Shown here: in pieces, positions 21,531 through 33,639 of the stretch
Numbering within the stretch: position 1 is the first letter of the stretch
Layout of the letters: every line of letters starts with the position of its first letter
NCBI GenBank assembly: GCA_907163375.1
Contig: CAJQUW010001725.1
Span: 21,006-85,005 of the forward strand
Source: Prostheceraeus crozeri
Taxonomy: Eukaryota; Platyhelminthes; Polycladida; Euryleptidae
Reading direction: 5' to 3'
Length of the DNA: 64,000 nt
Made by a program: the position numbers and the translations under genes
The notes under the pieces: model-generated
Database searches by the model: none
What the model was told of the DNA's origin: nothing
What the model saw: only the letters and a program-made list of their open reading frames with translations

Positions 21531-24500
21531 TGGTGTCAGAGTTTTCGTAACCTCACCGCCTCATTCTCTCCACGTACGTCATGACCTCATCGTCGTGGCT
21601 CCCTCCGCCAACCATTGACTGGTCATCAACCGAACTTGACACTGCTATGCGAAAGTTTCTCCGCGCCTGTAATCTGCACTTCAACGGTCCTCTGCTTAAA
21701 GTGCCAGATGCCGTCAAAGTCAATTACCTCCTCCTCTGGTCTGGATCGACAGGACAAGACATCGCCGATACTTTCGATATTCCTGCAGGCGACAAGGTCA
21801 AACTCGAACCTTACATAACTCGCTTCTCATCCTATGCCAAGCCACAAAGCAACTTTCGCGTGTCAAGATTTCGACTACTCGGGTCTCGACAGCAGTCTGG
21901 CGAATCTGTTGACTCCCACGTCAAACGACTACGCGAACTTATCGCTCAATGTGATTACGACGCTGATCAGCGAGTAACCATACTGGTCGACATTTTTATT
22001 TTCGGACTACACCTTAAATCCGTGCAGTCCACACTTCTCAAGGAAGGGAGAAAGCTCACCATCGAAGATGCTCTACATGTCGCGCGAACAGAAGAAGCTA
22101 CACGACAGCAGGTAGAGATCATTCGTGGTGCCGATCCTCGAGATCAGTATGAAGAGCGCGTCAAGACTGTTAGTAAGCCTCACAACAACTTTGCGAAACC
22201 TACAGTTACCAATACAGCTCAGAAATGTGGCAACTGTGGTCGACAACATGAGCGTGGAAATTGTCCTGCCTTCGGCCAAACCTGTACTGGCTGTGGTAGG
22301 CTGGGACATTGGCAACGATGCTGCCGCTCATCGCGACGTCAGAAGACTCCGACTACGTCTACAATAAGCGAAGTTCAGGAAAATAGCATTGAAATCTACT
22401 TTGACACGCTTCATATACACAGCACCTCATTAAATGACGTACGGCAAGCGTTTGTCGACCTCGAATTTCAGTCTGGGAATGTGACAATGACTCTAGCTTG
22501 CAAGCTCGACACCGGAGCAGAAGGCAATGTCATTCCGAAGCGATTCTTCGAACCATTCAACTCATCTGCTGAGTTAATGCCTTCTCAGACTCGCATCGTC
22601 GCATACGGAGGTACGCCTGTCCGCCATCTTGGGGTATGTTCATTCAACCTCCGTCACGTCGACAAGCATTCCATTGCATCTTTCTTCGTGGCTGACACAG
22701 CTGGTGAGATACTACTTGGTTTACCCACCTGTCGCAAACTTGGACTTATCTCTTTCCACCTCGATGTCGAACTGAGACCGTCACAGATTTCGCGCATCGC
22801 ATTGGACGATTCTCCAGGCCCTGGAGATGCAGAAGCTCCCCGCCAGATTCTTGCCGAGTACAACGATGTCTTCAAAGGAATAGGGTGCTTCAAAGAGACA
22901 GTAAGAATTGTGGTGGACCCCTAAATTCCTCCTGTGATTCATCCTCCGCGTCGGATACCAATATCACTAAAGGAAGAGTTCAAGCGCGAACTAGACTCCT
23001 TGACCGAACACGGTATCTTGTCCCCAGTGACTCATCAAACCGACTGGGTCAATTCATGTGTCTGTGTCTCCAAACGGAACGGTACTCTACGCCTTTGTCT
23101 TGATCCACGAGACCTCAACCGCACAATCAAACGACCCTACTACGTCACTCCAAAACTCGAAGACGTCCTCGATCGACTACATGGTGCTAAGTGGTTCAGT
23201 ATTCTGGATTCACGATCTGGATACTGGAATCTGAAGCTGGACGAGGCTAGTGCGGATCTGACGGCCTTCAATACTTCATTCGGCCGCTACCGTTTCAACC
23301 GCCTTCCTATGGGAATTTCGTGTGCTCAAGATGAGTTCCAGCGTGCGATCGACCAGACTTTCGGCGACATCCCGAACGTGTTTGGAATCGCTGATGACCT
23401 CGTCATCGTCAGATTCGAGGAAGATGGCCGGGACCATGATGTTGCCCTCCGATCCGTCCTCAACCGAGCCCGCAACAAAGGCCCACGATTCAATGAAGAG
23501 AAGCTGATCGTCCGCGCCAGGGAAATTCCTTTCTTCGGTCACTTGATTGGTGCCAACGGTATTCGTCCTGACCCCGGCAAGGTCAACGCCATTAAGAGCA
23601 TGGACCCGGCAAATGACTTGAAAGAGCTACAATCCTTCCCCGGCATGGTAAACTACCTCAACCGCTTCTCCCCTCGTCTCGCAACACTGACAGCACCACT
23701 GCGTGAGATGTTAAAACGCGACAACGAATTTGCCTGGGGTCCCGAGTTTCAACAGGCGTTTGAAAGTACGAAAGAAGATATATCCAAGACCACATCACTG
23801 CGATACTATGACCCTCAAAAGCAGCTGATACTTCAAGTCGACGCATCGGGAGTTGGCCTTGGTGCTGCTCTTCTCCAGGACAATGGCCCTATTGCTTACG
23901 CGAGCAAGGCATTGACGCAGACTGAAATGCGATACTCCAATATCGAAAGAGAAATGCTGGGAATCGTATTCGGACTCGAACGGTTTCACCATTATGTGTA
24001 CGGACGCCATGTAATTGTACACAGTGATCATAAACCGCTGGAAGCGATTACTAAGAAGAATCTAGCTAACGCACCGCCCAGGTTGACACGAATGCTGTTG
24101 CGTGCTCAGCAGTACAATTTTCAGGTGACTTACCGTCGCGGAATGGACGTGCCCATTGCTGACGCACTGTCAAGAATGTCCCCCAGCAACAGTAATAACG
24201 TCTCCGAGATCGACATTGCCGTACACCACCTTGACTGCCACCTGCATGCGTCTCCTACATGCCTGACAGACATTCGACGCGAAACAGCTCGAGATACAGA
24301 ACTTAACGCTGTTGCTGATGCCGTGAGCACCGGATGGCCAGCTCAACGCTCTGACTGCCCCTCCACATTAGCCCCTTACTAGAATTACCGAGATGAACTG
24401 GGTCTGCAAGACGGCCTAATCGTAAAAGGTCATCACATCGTGATTCCGAAAGCCGTAAGACGTCGCATTCTCACACAACTGCACGCAGCTTATCAAGGAA

Positions 24501-25578
24501 TAGAAAAGATGAAACTTTTCGCCCGCTCATCCGTAGTCTGGGTTGGAATAAGCAATGACATTGAAACAATGGCTGCAGGCTGTGAAAGCTGCCAGAGACA
24601 CCAGCCAGCACAACAACGCGAGCCTCTTATGCCTCATGACTTTGCCCCCTGTGCGTGGCACACTATCGCTGCGGACTTACTTCATTGGGAAAACAAAGCA
24701 TTTTTACTAATCGGTGATACGTATTCTCGCTTTCCCATCATTCGGAAGCTTCCTACACTGTCCTCAGGGGTCGTCATTATACCTTACTCAAAGCCATATT
24801 CGACGAGCATGGCTTGCCTTCGAAACTCATAACGGACAACGGCCCACAGTTTGCCTCAGCAGAATTTCAGACATTTTCTCATTCCTACGGTTTTCAACAC
24901 GTGACATCATCTCGACCACATTACCCAAGGTCAAACGGCTTCATTGAGCGCCTTGTATGCACAGTTAAGTAAATCTTCACAAAATGCCGCGAAACAGGTA
25001 ACGATCCTCATCTGGCCATGCTGCTTTATCGCGCCACCCCTCTCGCGAACAATCTCGCATCGCCTGCTGAGCTTCTCAATGGACGCCGATATCGCACTAC
25101 ATTGCCTTCCCGCCCCGCACCTGGAGATTCGCAAGTCCGCGACGCCCTAATTGGAATCAAGGAAAGGAACAGCCTTGTACATGACAGACACTCAAGGGAA
25201 TTGATGCCGTTAACAAACGATCAACCTGTCTACGTTCGTGATAACAGCTCCAATACGTGGAAGCCCGGCACAGTTCTCAACACCGTTTCGCAGCCTCGCT
25301 CATACATCGTCAAGGCTGATAATGGCATTATCAGAAGGAACCGCTGCCACTTACGCCCGTCAGTGAAATCTGACAGATCTGCCCCGCAGCTATCCAGTGA
25401 AAGTGATCCCTCGACGGACTGCAGTGATGATTCTCCTTTTCTCGATGACCCTAGTGTTCGTCGGTCAGCACGTGTCCGGTTTCCTCCAGACAGACTACAG
25501 TATCGGTGACCTCATATGTTAACTTTACGATTCTATCCCTTCTGTTTCATGTGTTTGAATGCTTTTTAAGAAGGGAGA

Positions 25579-25774
25579 TGTCATGACATGTAGCTACTGC
25601 ACTTATGGCCAGTGAGTGCAGCGTACAGCCTCACTGTAACCGTATTGGTCCGTGAGCTGGCGCGCACGCCAACTTCCCAGGATCCTAGGAGTCTCTCCTG
25701 AGACAGACTGGCAGAATACATTTTGCTACACTGCGAGCAGCACGCACGTCTTGTTCTTGATGTAAAACATAACA
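25579..25774 (+). repeat. 3' LTR of the Ty3/gypsy element
   Basis: Starts TGTCATGACATGTAGC directly after a polypurine tract, ends GTAAAACATAACA, then resumes LINE sequence. Confidence 0.9.
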
Positions 25775-25775
25775 T

Positions 25776-27069
25776 CCTCCTCTGCCTACTTGATCTGACA
25801 TCCGCTTTCGATACCGTGAATCACAAAATCCTACTGAAACGTCTGGAATTATCGTTCGGCCTTGGCGGGACAGTTTTAAGATGGTTCTTGTCCTTCCTCT
25901 CAAACAGGCAGCAACGCGTATCCTCGAACGGCTCCAGTTCCACTCCGTCCACTGTCGTCTATGGTGTCCCACAAGGCTCTGTCCTGGGCCCAATTCTTTT
26001 TGTGTTATACATTGCTGATTTGGCCGATGTCATCAGATCTCATGGATTGCAATTTCATTTTTACGCTGACGATATTCAGATTTATGGCTCCCGCTCTCCT
26101 TCGGACACTGATTCATTGACACGACGCATGACTTCCTGTATCAATGAAGTTTCAAAATGGCTACACTCTAACTGCCTTCAAGTTAACATCGCCAAGACTG
26201 AAGTGATGTGGTGCTCTTCACAACGTCATCAGAATTTGGTTCCTCACCTTCCACTGTTCATAGGCAGCCATTCGGTAACACCAGTCAAGAAAGTCCGCAA
26301 TCTTGGCATCTGTCTCGATTCGACGCTCTCCATGAAATACCATATTCAGCAGACAGTTTCTTCGTGTTTCAGCGCTCTTCGCCAGATAAGATCAATTCGT
26401 AATTGTGTTCCTCAGTCGGTTTTGTCTACTGTTATAGTCAGCATTGTGCACTCGCGTCTCAATTGCTGCTGCAGCTTATACCAGGACTTACCCCTCAGTA
26501 TCATTTCTCGACTGCAATCGGTCCTTAACGCTAGTGCAATACTCATCTTCAATTCTCGCAGCGATGACCACATCACGCCTTTGCTTACCTCCTTACAATG
26601 GCTCCCTATTCGATATCGCATTGAATACCGACTGTTGGTTATAGTGTTTCGTTGTCTTAATGATGAAGGTCCATCCTACCTCAGAAGCTGTCTCCAGTTG
26701 GTTTCTGAACTAAAATCGAGATCACACCTGCGATCATCTTCTCTGATGGCTCTAGCTATACCAACGACGCGCCGTAAAACTATTGGTGACCGAGCGTTTT
26801 CAATATGCGCCGCTCGTGCTTGGAACAAACTTCCATTATCAATTAAATCTTCTGCATCCGTCTCGTCATTCAAACGAAACCTTAAGACACAACTACTTTC
26901 GCACTGTTTCGAGTGACCCCGTTTTTCTCTCTCTCTCTCCAGCACTTCTTAACTGTTTACTTCCATTCTATTTTCCGATCCAGATGTTATATGTCTAATT
27001 GTAAAGTGGCCTTGTAGTGTCTAACGAAATGCCACTTAAAAATTATTCGTGGAAATAAATAAATAAAAT
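25776..27069 (+). mobile_element. CR1-type LINE, 3' part with ORF2 end and tail
   Basis: Continuation of the LINE reverse transcriptase: LLDLTSAFDTVNHKILLKRL, VPQGSVLGPILFVLYIADL, the catalytic FYADD box near 26060-26075, then the thumb (VRNLGICLDSTLSMKYHI). The CR1/L2-type C terminus follows (LQWLPIRYRIEYRLLVIVF, GDRAFSICAARAWNKLP, FKRNLKTQLL). The frame is open from the LTR junction to the stop at 26914-26916. An AAATAAATAAAT tail closes the element near 27065. It is open for nearly 400 codons, so it is a rather young copy, dead because it is 5'-truncated and split. RNase H is absent, which also fits CR1/L2 rather than R1 or I. Confidence 0.9.
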
Positions 27070-27660
27070 AACGCACATGTACACTGCACAGATTCTTCCG
27101 ACAATTTCTCTGCAAGAATGTGTCGGGCGCATTAATTAGTATGTACAGCAATCAATTCAGTTGGATTCTGATGTATTTTACAATAATGAAGTGAATTGTT
27201 TACCACTTGTTCCATGCTTTTATCCATATGCACACTACCGTCAAGTCTACCAAGGTCACTGGCCTCCTGTCCAGTACATAGTGCGGGAGTTGAGCGTCCC
27301 ATAGATATCTTATATTAATCATAGATGTCTCAGCTAAAGCTTGTGATCTATGCAGAAAACTCATGTTTTGAAGCTGTGAAAACCATGCACAACATTTGTC
27401 TAAGGTATAACTACCGCATGTACTTCTGCTGTCCAAACTTTTGGTTAAATTTCATTGCCATCCCTATCCGTGATAAAGTATGCCAATTTATTATGGACCA
27501 CAGACATCCGCGATAGAATCCCTCTTTACTAAGATTTTCCCTGGGAATGAATTCTATCAAATATACAAGGGATTCTGAATACGATTCTACAACTATGCAA
27601 TAATCTGATATACTTTATCTCTAATGATATACGATCCTCTGACATAGCTCGTGAAATTAT
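27070..27660. other. Non-coding stretch
   Basis: No gene recognised. Short open frames at 27200 (minus) and 27325 (plus) have no domain. Confidence 0.4.
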
Positions 27661-27661
27661 T

Positions 27662-28563
27662 TGACATATCCCAGAGAATCACATAGCCATCATCTATCCA
27701 TTACGTATACATGTTCATTTATTTATTTAACGCACAACAAAGGCACAAAGTTGATGAAATTGAAATGTAATACAAGTGTTCAAAAGGAGTGAAAAAGGAA
27801 AAACTTGAATCATGTGCGAAGTTTAGAGGGCGTAGAGATAGTTGGAATCAAAGTACAAGAAATGGGTCATTGTATATTGATGGAATTTTGATTATGCGGG
27901 AACGTTCTTTGTTGTCATCGCACAAGTTTTGTATTATATAATAGTATTATATATATATACAATAGCATTCTTCAAATTCCCGAAGAAGAAATAGCAATCT
28001 GCCCGAGCGCAGCGAGGGCAGATTGTATTTCCTCGGAGGCAATTTGAACAAGAATGCTATTGCATACCTCTTATATATCATGATCAGATATCTATAGTGT
28101 GAGTAATGTTTACATGGAAATTCTCAGGGATATTATACGGGGAAGTTATTTTTCCTTATGCATGGATGGAAAAGTTTACTTTTCCTATCCTGGGGACGTA
28201 GGAAAACTGACTTTTCCATTCATGCACTGAATCAACAGAATCAATGAACAGAATCTCAATTTAAACAAAGTCAATCTCAACATCACTGCTCCACCTTCAC
28301 AACAATTGAAAATGAATGTGAATGCGGAAAAGAACATTGTTTCTTGTCACTTCTTCTAACTTATCTGGCTTGCTGTTTAGATGTTCGTATTCTATGTGTA
28401 TTTAGCTTAAACACACGTGATTTTGTATCATTATGAAATGGAAGTTTATATTTAACAACATAGGGATGGTTCTGTGAATATATTTACCGGTTTATTTGAT
28501 AGATATCTATTCCGATCATGATATATATCCCAGAGAATCACATAGCCATCCTCTATCAATTAC
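27662..28563. repeat. Composite of nested hairpin repeats between direct repeats
   Basis: Near-identical 40-base direct repeats (ATATCCCAGAGAATCACATA...) at 27664 and 28526 enclose several palindromes. At 27961-28061 is a hairpin with about 45-base arms and the loop GAGCGCAGCGA. At 28158-28228 is a second hairpin (GCATGGATGGAAAAGT / ACTTTTCCATTCATGC). An inverted pair ATCATGATCAGATATCTATAG / TAGATATCTATTCCGATCATGAT lies at 28077 and 28500. A run CATTTATTTATTTAACGC at 27716 resembles a reversed LINE tail. It appears to be serial insertion of MITEs into one site. Confidence 0.6.
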
Positions 28564-29440
28564 AAATCCGGGGCAGGTTAACAAAACATGAACATTTCTT
28601 CTGTAATCAAATACGAATAATGATTTCTTGCGATGAGCCAGGACTACTAAGATATCTACATAGATAACTTAGTGGTCCTTGGATGAGCTCACACAAGGTA
28701 ATTAGATAGGCCTACAGGTGAGTAATACTAACATGGCAGTTAAAAATTCACAAATTCAGAATTCGAAGTACAACGTTGTGTCATTAGGCTGTTGGATGGT
28801 CAGCATTTTTGGGTTTATATTCAAATCCAAACAGAAAGAAGTAACTCAGAAATGCCTGCTACCCTATTGCCATCATCAGCCAGTGCTGGAAAAGTTTGTC
28901 ACGCAGAAGTTACAATGGCAATTTTGAAGATGAGGGGGAGTCACAATTCAATTCTTGTGCACCCAATCTTAACCGCTCTTCTAAATACACACATCTACGC
29001 AGTAAGGACGGTGACCTACGATTTTCTTGGACAATTGCTTATCACCTGAAATAGAGAAAAATTATGCATGTTATGCGGTTATTTATATCAATGAAATCAT
29101 GAACGTAGCTTCTTCTGTCGTTTGCCATTTGCCGTTGTTCAAATTTGCAGTTTCGTTGCAGCTGGCGAGGCCCTCGTGTCGCTGTCCATGTTCTTAAGGC
29201 CTTGGTTGCCGGTGGGTGGTCGGTGGAGTCTGCAGTCTAATGAATAATGAATGATGAACGCACGGCTCGTAAATGCTGATTATGTTAAATTATCAAAATT
29301 CCTCTAGTTCAATTTTGACCCCATAAAAAATAAATATGGCCCTGACGCGTAATAACGCTATATCTAAGGACATGCGCACAAGATACGAAAGTGGTGACCA
29401 GAGAATAGTGGACAATGGTTTACTATACTGTGCTTATTAT
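28564..29440. other. Non-coding stretch with one short palindrome
   Basis: A palindrome GGACTACTAAGATATCTACA...AGTGGTCC spans 28641-28678. Open frames at 28718 and 28792 are short. KVCHAEVTMA at about 28900 faintly recalls a motif in some transposon-derived proteins, but this is too weak to call. Confidence 0.4.
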
Positions 29441-29449
29441 ATTCCTCGT

Positions 29450-30740
29450 ATGATACTGGTCTACAAGCATGTACTACGAATCGCACTCACTTAAATTGGT
29501 AAATATAATCTCCAGATCTCAGGCACCGCCATGGGAACCCAAATGACCTCTGCCTTTGCCAACTTGATAATGAGTTATCTTGAAAATAACATATACTGCA
29601 AAATGGAGGACTTTCTGTCCCCGGAAGCACTTCCGCATTTCGAAGAGAGATGGACACGTCATTTAGATGACTGCTTTCTTATTTGAGCAAATGATTGAGG
29701 GGATTCAAATCAGTTTTGCAAGCTCTTGAACAATCTGAATAAAAGTATAGTGGATATGTGAAAGAGAGAAGCAATCTATCCACTTTTCGGGTCTTTGAAA
29801 ACGACAAATGGATTCAAACGGATATTTATCAGAAACCAAAGAAACAACGGACAGCTTTAATTAGATACCTTTCAATTCATGCCATCCACAACATATTAAA
29901 AGAAATATCTCCTTTAACTTGGCTTATCGAATAAAACTCATTGTGTCTGAAAATGAAATTAAGAATAAAAGACTGAATGAATTGCGTGAAACTTTATTGA
30001 GATTGAATTATGTGAAGGAACTTGTTAAAGGCGGAATTAAAAGCGCTAATTCATGCAGGAGCACGAGAAAAACAAATGAACATAGAAACTATTGCTACCA
30101 TTTGAGACAAAATATAATCCCAGCAACCCAAGGATATTTTCCCAAATAATACAATCTGCAACAGAAAGTTTGAAATTTAACAACACTTTTAAAAATCATC
30201 GACTGAAGAGGCCATGCAAACAAGCGAAATCGTTTTTGTCACTTCTTCAGAATAAAAGACAAAACTTTAAAGGTACAGAGAAGGGTTGCGACAAGCGATG
30301 TAAGTGCTGCCTCCATCGTTTAACAGGAATCTATTTCACAATAAATTGTGAAAAGTTCTCAATACGAGCCAATATGACCTCTCACTCTTCTAATATAATA
30401 TAAATGTACATGCTCAAGTGTAATGGATGGAGGCGTACCACTGTTCATAGACAACGTGTCAACCATCTTAAAAGTGCTACTTTTCACATGAGCAAACACA
30501 TATGCAGGTGTGCCAAAAATATTGCTACAGTGGCCCTAAATTCATGATTCATGATCCTCCCATTATACCAATTACCGTACGATTCATGAAAAGCAGAGAG
30601 GGAAAGGCATAAAGGCAAATTTAATTTGAAGCTCAAGTCATCCCTCAATGCTCATCGATAAACAGCTATTTTGTAATTTAATCATTTATTTGTCTGAAGA
30701 GATGGACACGCACTCCATCGGAAGCGCTAGCGAATAAATG
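29450..30740 (+). pseudogene. Penelope-like element relic (RT plus GIY-YIG region)
   Basis: A decayed Penelope-like retroelement. Telomerase-related reverse-transcriptase motifs appear in order: SGTAMGTQMTSAFANLIMSY (about 29520), then the catalytic box as RHLDD (about 29650). FKRIFIRNQR-like and TDIYQKPKKQRTALIRYLS (about 29820) follow, and then FNLAYRIKLIVSENEIKNK (about 29910). A cysteine cluster CDKRCKCC near 30295 precedes RQRVNHLKSATFHMSKHI (about 30450), which fits the GIY-YIG endonuclease. The last piece lies near 30600. Many frame changes and stops make it clearly dead. Family assignment is fairly secure; sub-family (Neptune- or Nematis-like from the cysteine cluster) is a guess. Confidence 0.75.
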
Positions 30741-30949
30741 ATTTCCCTATTGATTGATTGGTTTAATTACTTGTATATATTGTATATATATTTATATGTT
30801 ATTTCATGGGATGATTGGTTCTCCAAACTGCGAGCATGCAACAAAATTTTGTCAAGTGAAGTAAAGTAGGTGTCTATTTATTTCTCTTCGAAATGGAAAT
30901 CACAATACACATCATTAAGATACAGAAACGACATCATCGACGTAAACAA

Positions 30950-31955
30950 ATATTCGGATTACATTAAATGGCGAAAGATGAGTAAGAAGATAAAATGTCA
31001 TTTCATTAAGTCATGTCATATGCAATATCTCTTCTCCGTTCTACAAAATGGAATGATAAATTTGCCACTGCGTGACAATTTATTAGGAATAGTATTCCAT
31101 AGTGTATGATTTTCATCATAAAATGCTTCCAAAAAGAGCTTAGTGATAATAAATCTTTGTCACCGAGCACTCAATGTTGAATCCTCACAGTCACACGATC
31201 TCATTTCATCGAAATAGATTATTCGATGTGCTCTTCGATCTGGTCGTGGCAACTTGCTAATCAGTGTCGAATTTGAACCGACAAAACCCTGTGATGCATA
31301 TTCTAAAAGTAATCTTTCTATAGTGATATAATCAGTATGTCGTTCATTTCTATTCATGAAAGTCCTGAGCTTGCGAAGGATATGCATTCATTAATTTGCT
31401 TTTGGAATCACCTCATGAATATGTTGGTCCCATTTCAAATCAGCAGACAATGTAAGTCCCAAAATTTTGACTTGATTCACGTTTGAAAAATTAAATTAAC
31501 ACTCGATATTATGATTTTTCTTTCCTCAAAACATGTAACGTGACTTCGCAAGTTCTATCGTAAGGTGGTTTCTGTCACACCAGTTTTCCATATTTGTAAT
31601 TTCTGAGAGAATTTCAAATCGAGACCGATTGAAGTCTCTTGATACCGGAATAACCATAGTGGCATCATCAGCGCATTTGACAATCGTGGTATTACTTTCT
31701 TTTTGCTAAAATCTGCAATATAAGCACCAAGCAAAAGGGGACCAATTATAGAACCCTGATGAACACCAGATAAGATGGGGACGGAAAACGATGCAGTTTG
31801 TCCAATCTTGACACGACTTAGACAATCTTTTAAATACTGCATTAGCCATATCAAGAAGTCTCCAGAAAAATTGTGATTTTTTAACTTTTCGATAAGGAGT
31901 ACGAGATTTACATTATCGAAAGCTCTGTTTATATCGAAGCGGAGAAGAACTGAGC
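30950..31955 (-). pseudogene. LINE fragment (reverse transcriptase and C terminus)
   Basis: A non-LTR reverse transcriptase read leftward. It contains AFDNVNLVLLIEKLKNHNFSG, WLMQYLKDCLSRVKIGQ, GVHQGSIIGPLLLGAYIADF, a decayed catalytic region, and near 31220 RRAHRIIYFDE, matching KRAHRIICNE of the LINE fragments at 45.8 and 62.3 kb. The frame is broken in several places. It begins abruptly where a BEL/Pao gag-like segment ends at about 31955. The clade is CR1/Jockey-like. Confidence 0.75.
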
Positions 31956-32330
31956 CAATGGAGTTCGCATTGTCGTGAAATTTTTGAAGTTGAAAGCTAG
32001 ACAATGACGGAGAACGTTTATCCTGTAAAATTTGCAAATGCTCTGTTGAAATTGCATTACCACAACTAACTTATTTATGAAAAATATCGAGTGCAATATC
32101 AAAATTCCAATTAATCAATGCAAGTCCGTCTACAGCGTTCTTTGCTTCCTGCCAAACAACTTTTCAAGTAAGTAAACTTTTTTACTGCAGATAGAGATTC
32201 ATTACGTACAATGAATGCATTACAAATAACCTGGAAAGAATTAAATTCAAGCTTATTACCGGAAAACTGAGTCAACCAAATTTGGCAGTTTAACAGTACT
32301 CGCCTTACTTGCTTCATTTGATGTAAGACA
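31955..32330 (-). mobile_element. BEL/Pao-type gag relic (fossil)
   Basis: Read leftward, the translation shows the DUF1759-like pattern of BEL/Pao gag: QFSGNKLEFNSFQVICNAFI, then LSAVKKFTYLKSCLAG, then INWNFDIALDIF and STEHLQILQDKRSP..SSFQLQKFHDNANSI. It is a short fragment of an LTR retrotransposon; no LTRs, protease, reverse transcriptase or integrase of this family are seen nearby. It is old and broken (more than one break). It abuts a LINE fragment directly, so one of them was probably truncated on insertion. Confidence 0.65.
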
Positions 32331-32630
32331 TTTTAATTGGATATCATCTCTTTTATCTAATACATTGAGAGTGCTATTCATATCATGGATACCGTTTCTA
32401 AATTTCAAATCATACGATATGACTTCATCAATTCATCATCAGCATCCTCAACTTCCATCAATTCAATGATATTCGAATTCAGCACTAAGCGCTTGCTGAA
32501 GACCGCCCAAGACTATAGATAGGCTATGTGATACCGGTATAAGCTATGTGAGACTTTTTAAAGAATATCGACCTTGATGCAGTATGAATATCAGTTACAT
32601 ATATTGTATTGAAATAAATTAGGTAGCCTA

Positions 32631-33637
32631 CACTGTAAATCGCTGGATGCGAAAATTACATACAAACATATGTCAGAATCATATACAATTTGAAACTAAC
32701 ATCTGATACGAGATTCTTGTATGTTTACAGAGATCTGGTATGTTTTTCATACCACATCTCACTTACTTTCGCATGTGATTGTTATGTGACAAACTATTCT
32801 ATCTGTGATTGGCTGTTTTACATTGAAATACAAGTTGTTAGTATGCTTTATATACGAGACCCGATGCAAATTCATCCTCATTCGTATGCCTCTAGTATGC
32901 TTTGGTTATGTGCAGCTTTAAGTCACATGGGAAAAAATATGTGTATTGCATACTACTGTCAAATAACTTTTTTCAGTAATAACAGTCGTGAATACTTTTT
33001 GTTTTATAGAGTAGTTTTTAACTAGATTAGATTTATTGTGAATTACATGCTCCACGAGATTGTCGTCCTTGCTATTTGTCTAGCAACGTTAACAGGACGT
33101 ATAGCTAGCTCTACTTCATGAACCAAGTTGATTAACATCAATTCATTCAAGCGATAATTTTCTCGCAATCATGTTGACTTATATATCTCAAACATAACTT
33201 TTCTTTCGTTCATGAATTATAATGTGTTTTTATTTCTGATTGATAATATGCTTAATTTCAAAATTATATAATGCATAATTGTTGATGGTTGAGTACTTAT
33301 TGATTATTCATGAAATGCCTTAGAATTACGTGTATTAAAATCGAATTCAGTATTGAAAGTATGACTCTTGAATGTCATTATCTCAATACTTACAAAACAG
33401 TAGTAACATTAGTGTGATCTTTATTGACAAAAGGCCTTAAATCAAGATACTTTGGATGCTTTCTTTTAACATTGTACTGGTATGGCTTTAGTATGTAAAG
33501 CATACCACATTTGAAATAACATACGAAAAGCATACAAATATATATATATATATATACCAAGAGAATATAAAAAATATACCAAAAAATATTTTGGTATGCA
33601 TCCTTCGCATGTGATTGGTATTGAGCGATTTACAGTG
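32631..33637. mobile_element. Non-autonomous DNA transposon with 14-bp inverted ends
   Basis: CACTGTAAATCGCT at 32631-32644 is exactly complementary to AGCGATTTACAGTG at 33624-33637. GGATGCGAAAATTACAT and ATGTGATTGGTATT-like strings pair just inside the ends, and GTATGC/GCATAC strings are abundant. A (TA)n run lies at 33538-33558. About 1 kb, no transposase. TA next to the left end hints at a TA target, but the two flanks do not agree well. Confidence 0.7.
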
Positions 33638-33639
33638 TG

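Larger units (their letters stand above)
21335..25775 (+). mobile_element. Ty3/gypsy LTR retrotransposon (fossil) inserted in the LINE
   Basis: LTR-to-LTR element of about 4.4 kb. Two direct LTRs of about 196 bases (from 21335 and from 25579) differ at only about three positions, so the insertion is recent. The flanking CCTC on both sides fits a 4-bp target duplication. A primer-binding-site-like TGGTGTCAGAG follows the 5' LTR, and a purine tract (AAGAAGGGAGA) precedes the 3' LTR. Parts in order: gag about 21.6-22.35 kb with zinc-knuckle cysteines; protease near 22.5 kb (LDTGAEGN); reverse transcriptase about 23.0-23.6 kb (IADD); RNase H about 23.8-24.2 kb; integrase about 24.45-25.5 kb. There is no envelope. 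The coding region is broken, with about four interruptions, so this copy is not intact. Base composition is clearly more GC-rich than its surroundings. Confidence 0.93.

Noticed and set aside
21581-25509. Ty3/gypsy coding parts as separate host-like genes
   Set aside because: They lie between matched LTRs and belong to one fossil element, described once as a whole.
28792-29049. 85-codon frame containing a HAEV-like motif
   Set aside because: A single weak motif without the rest of any transposase domain.
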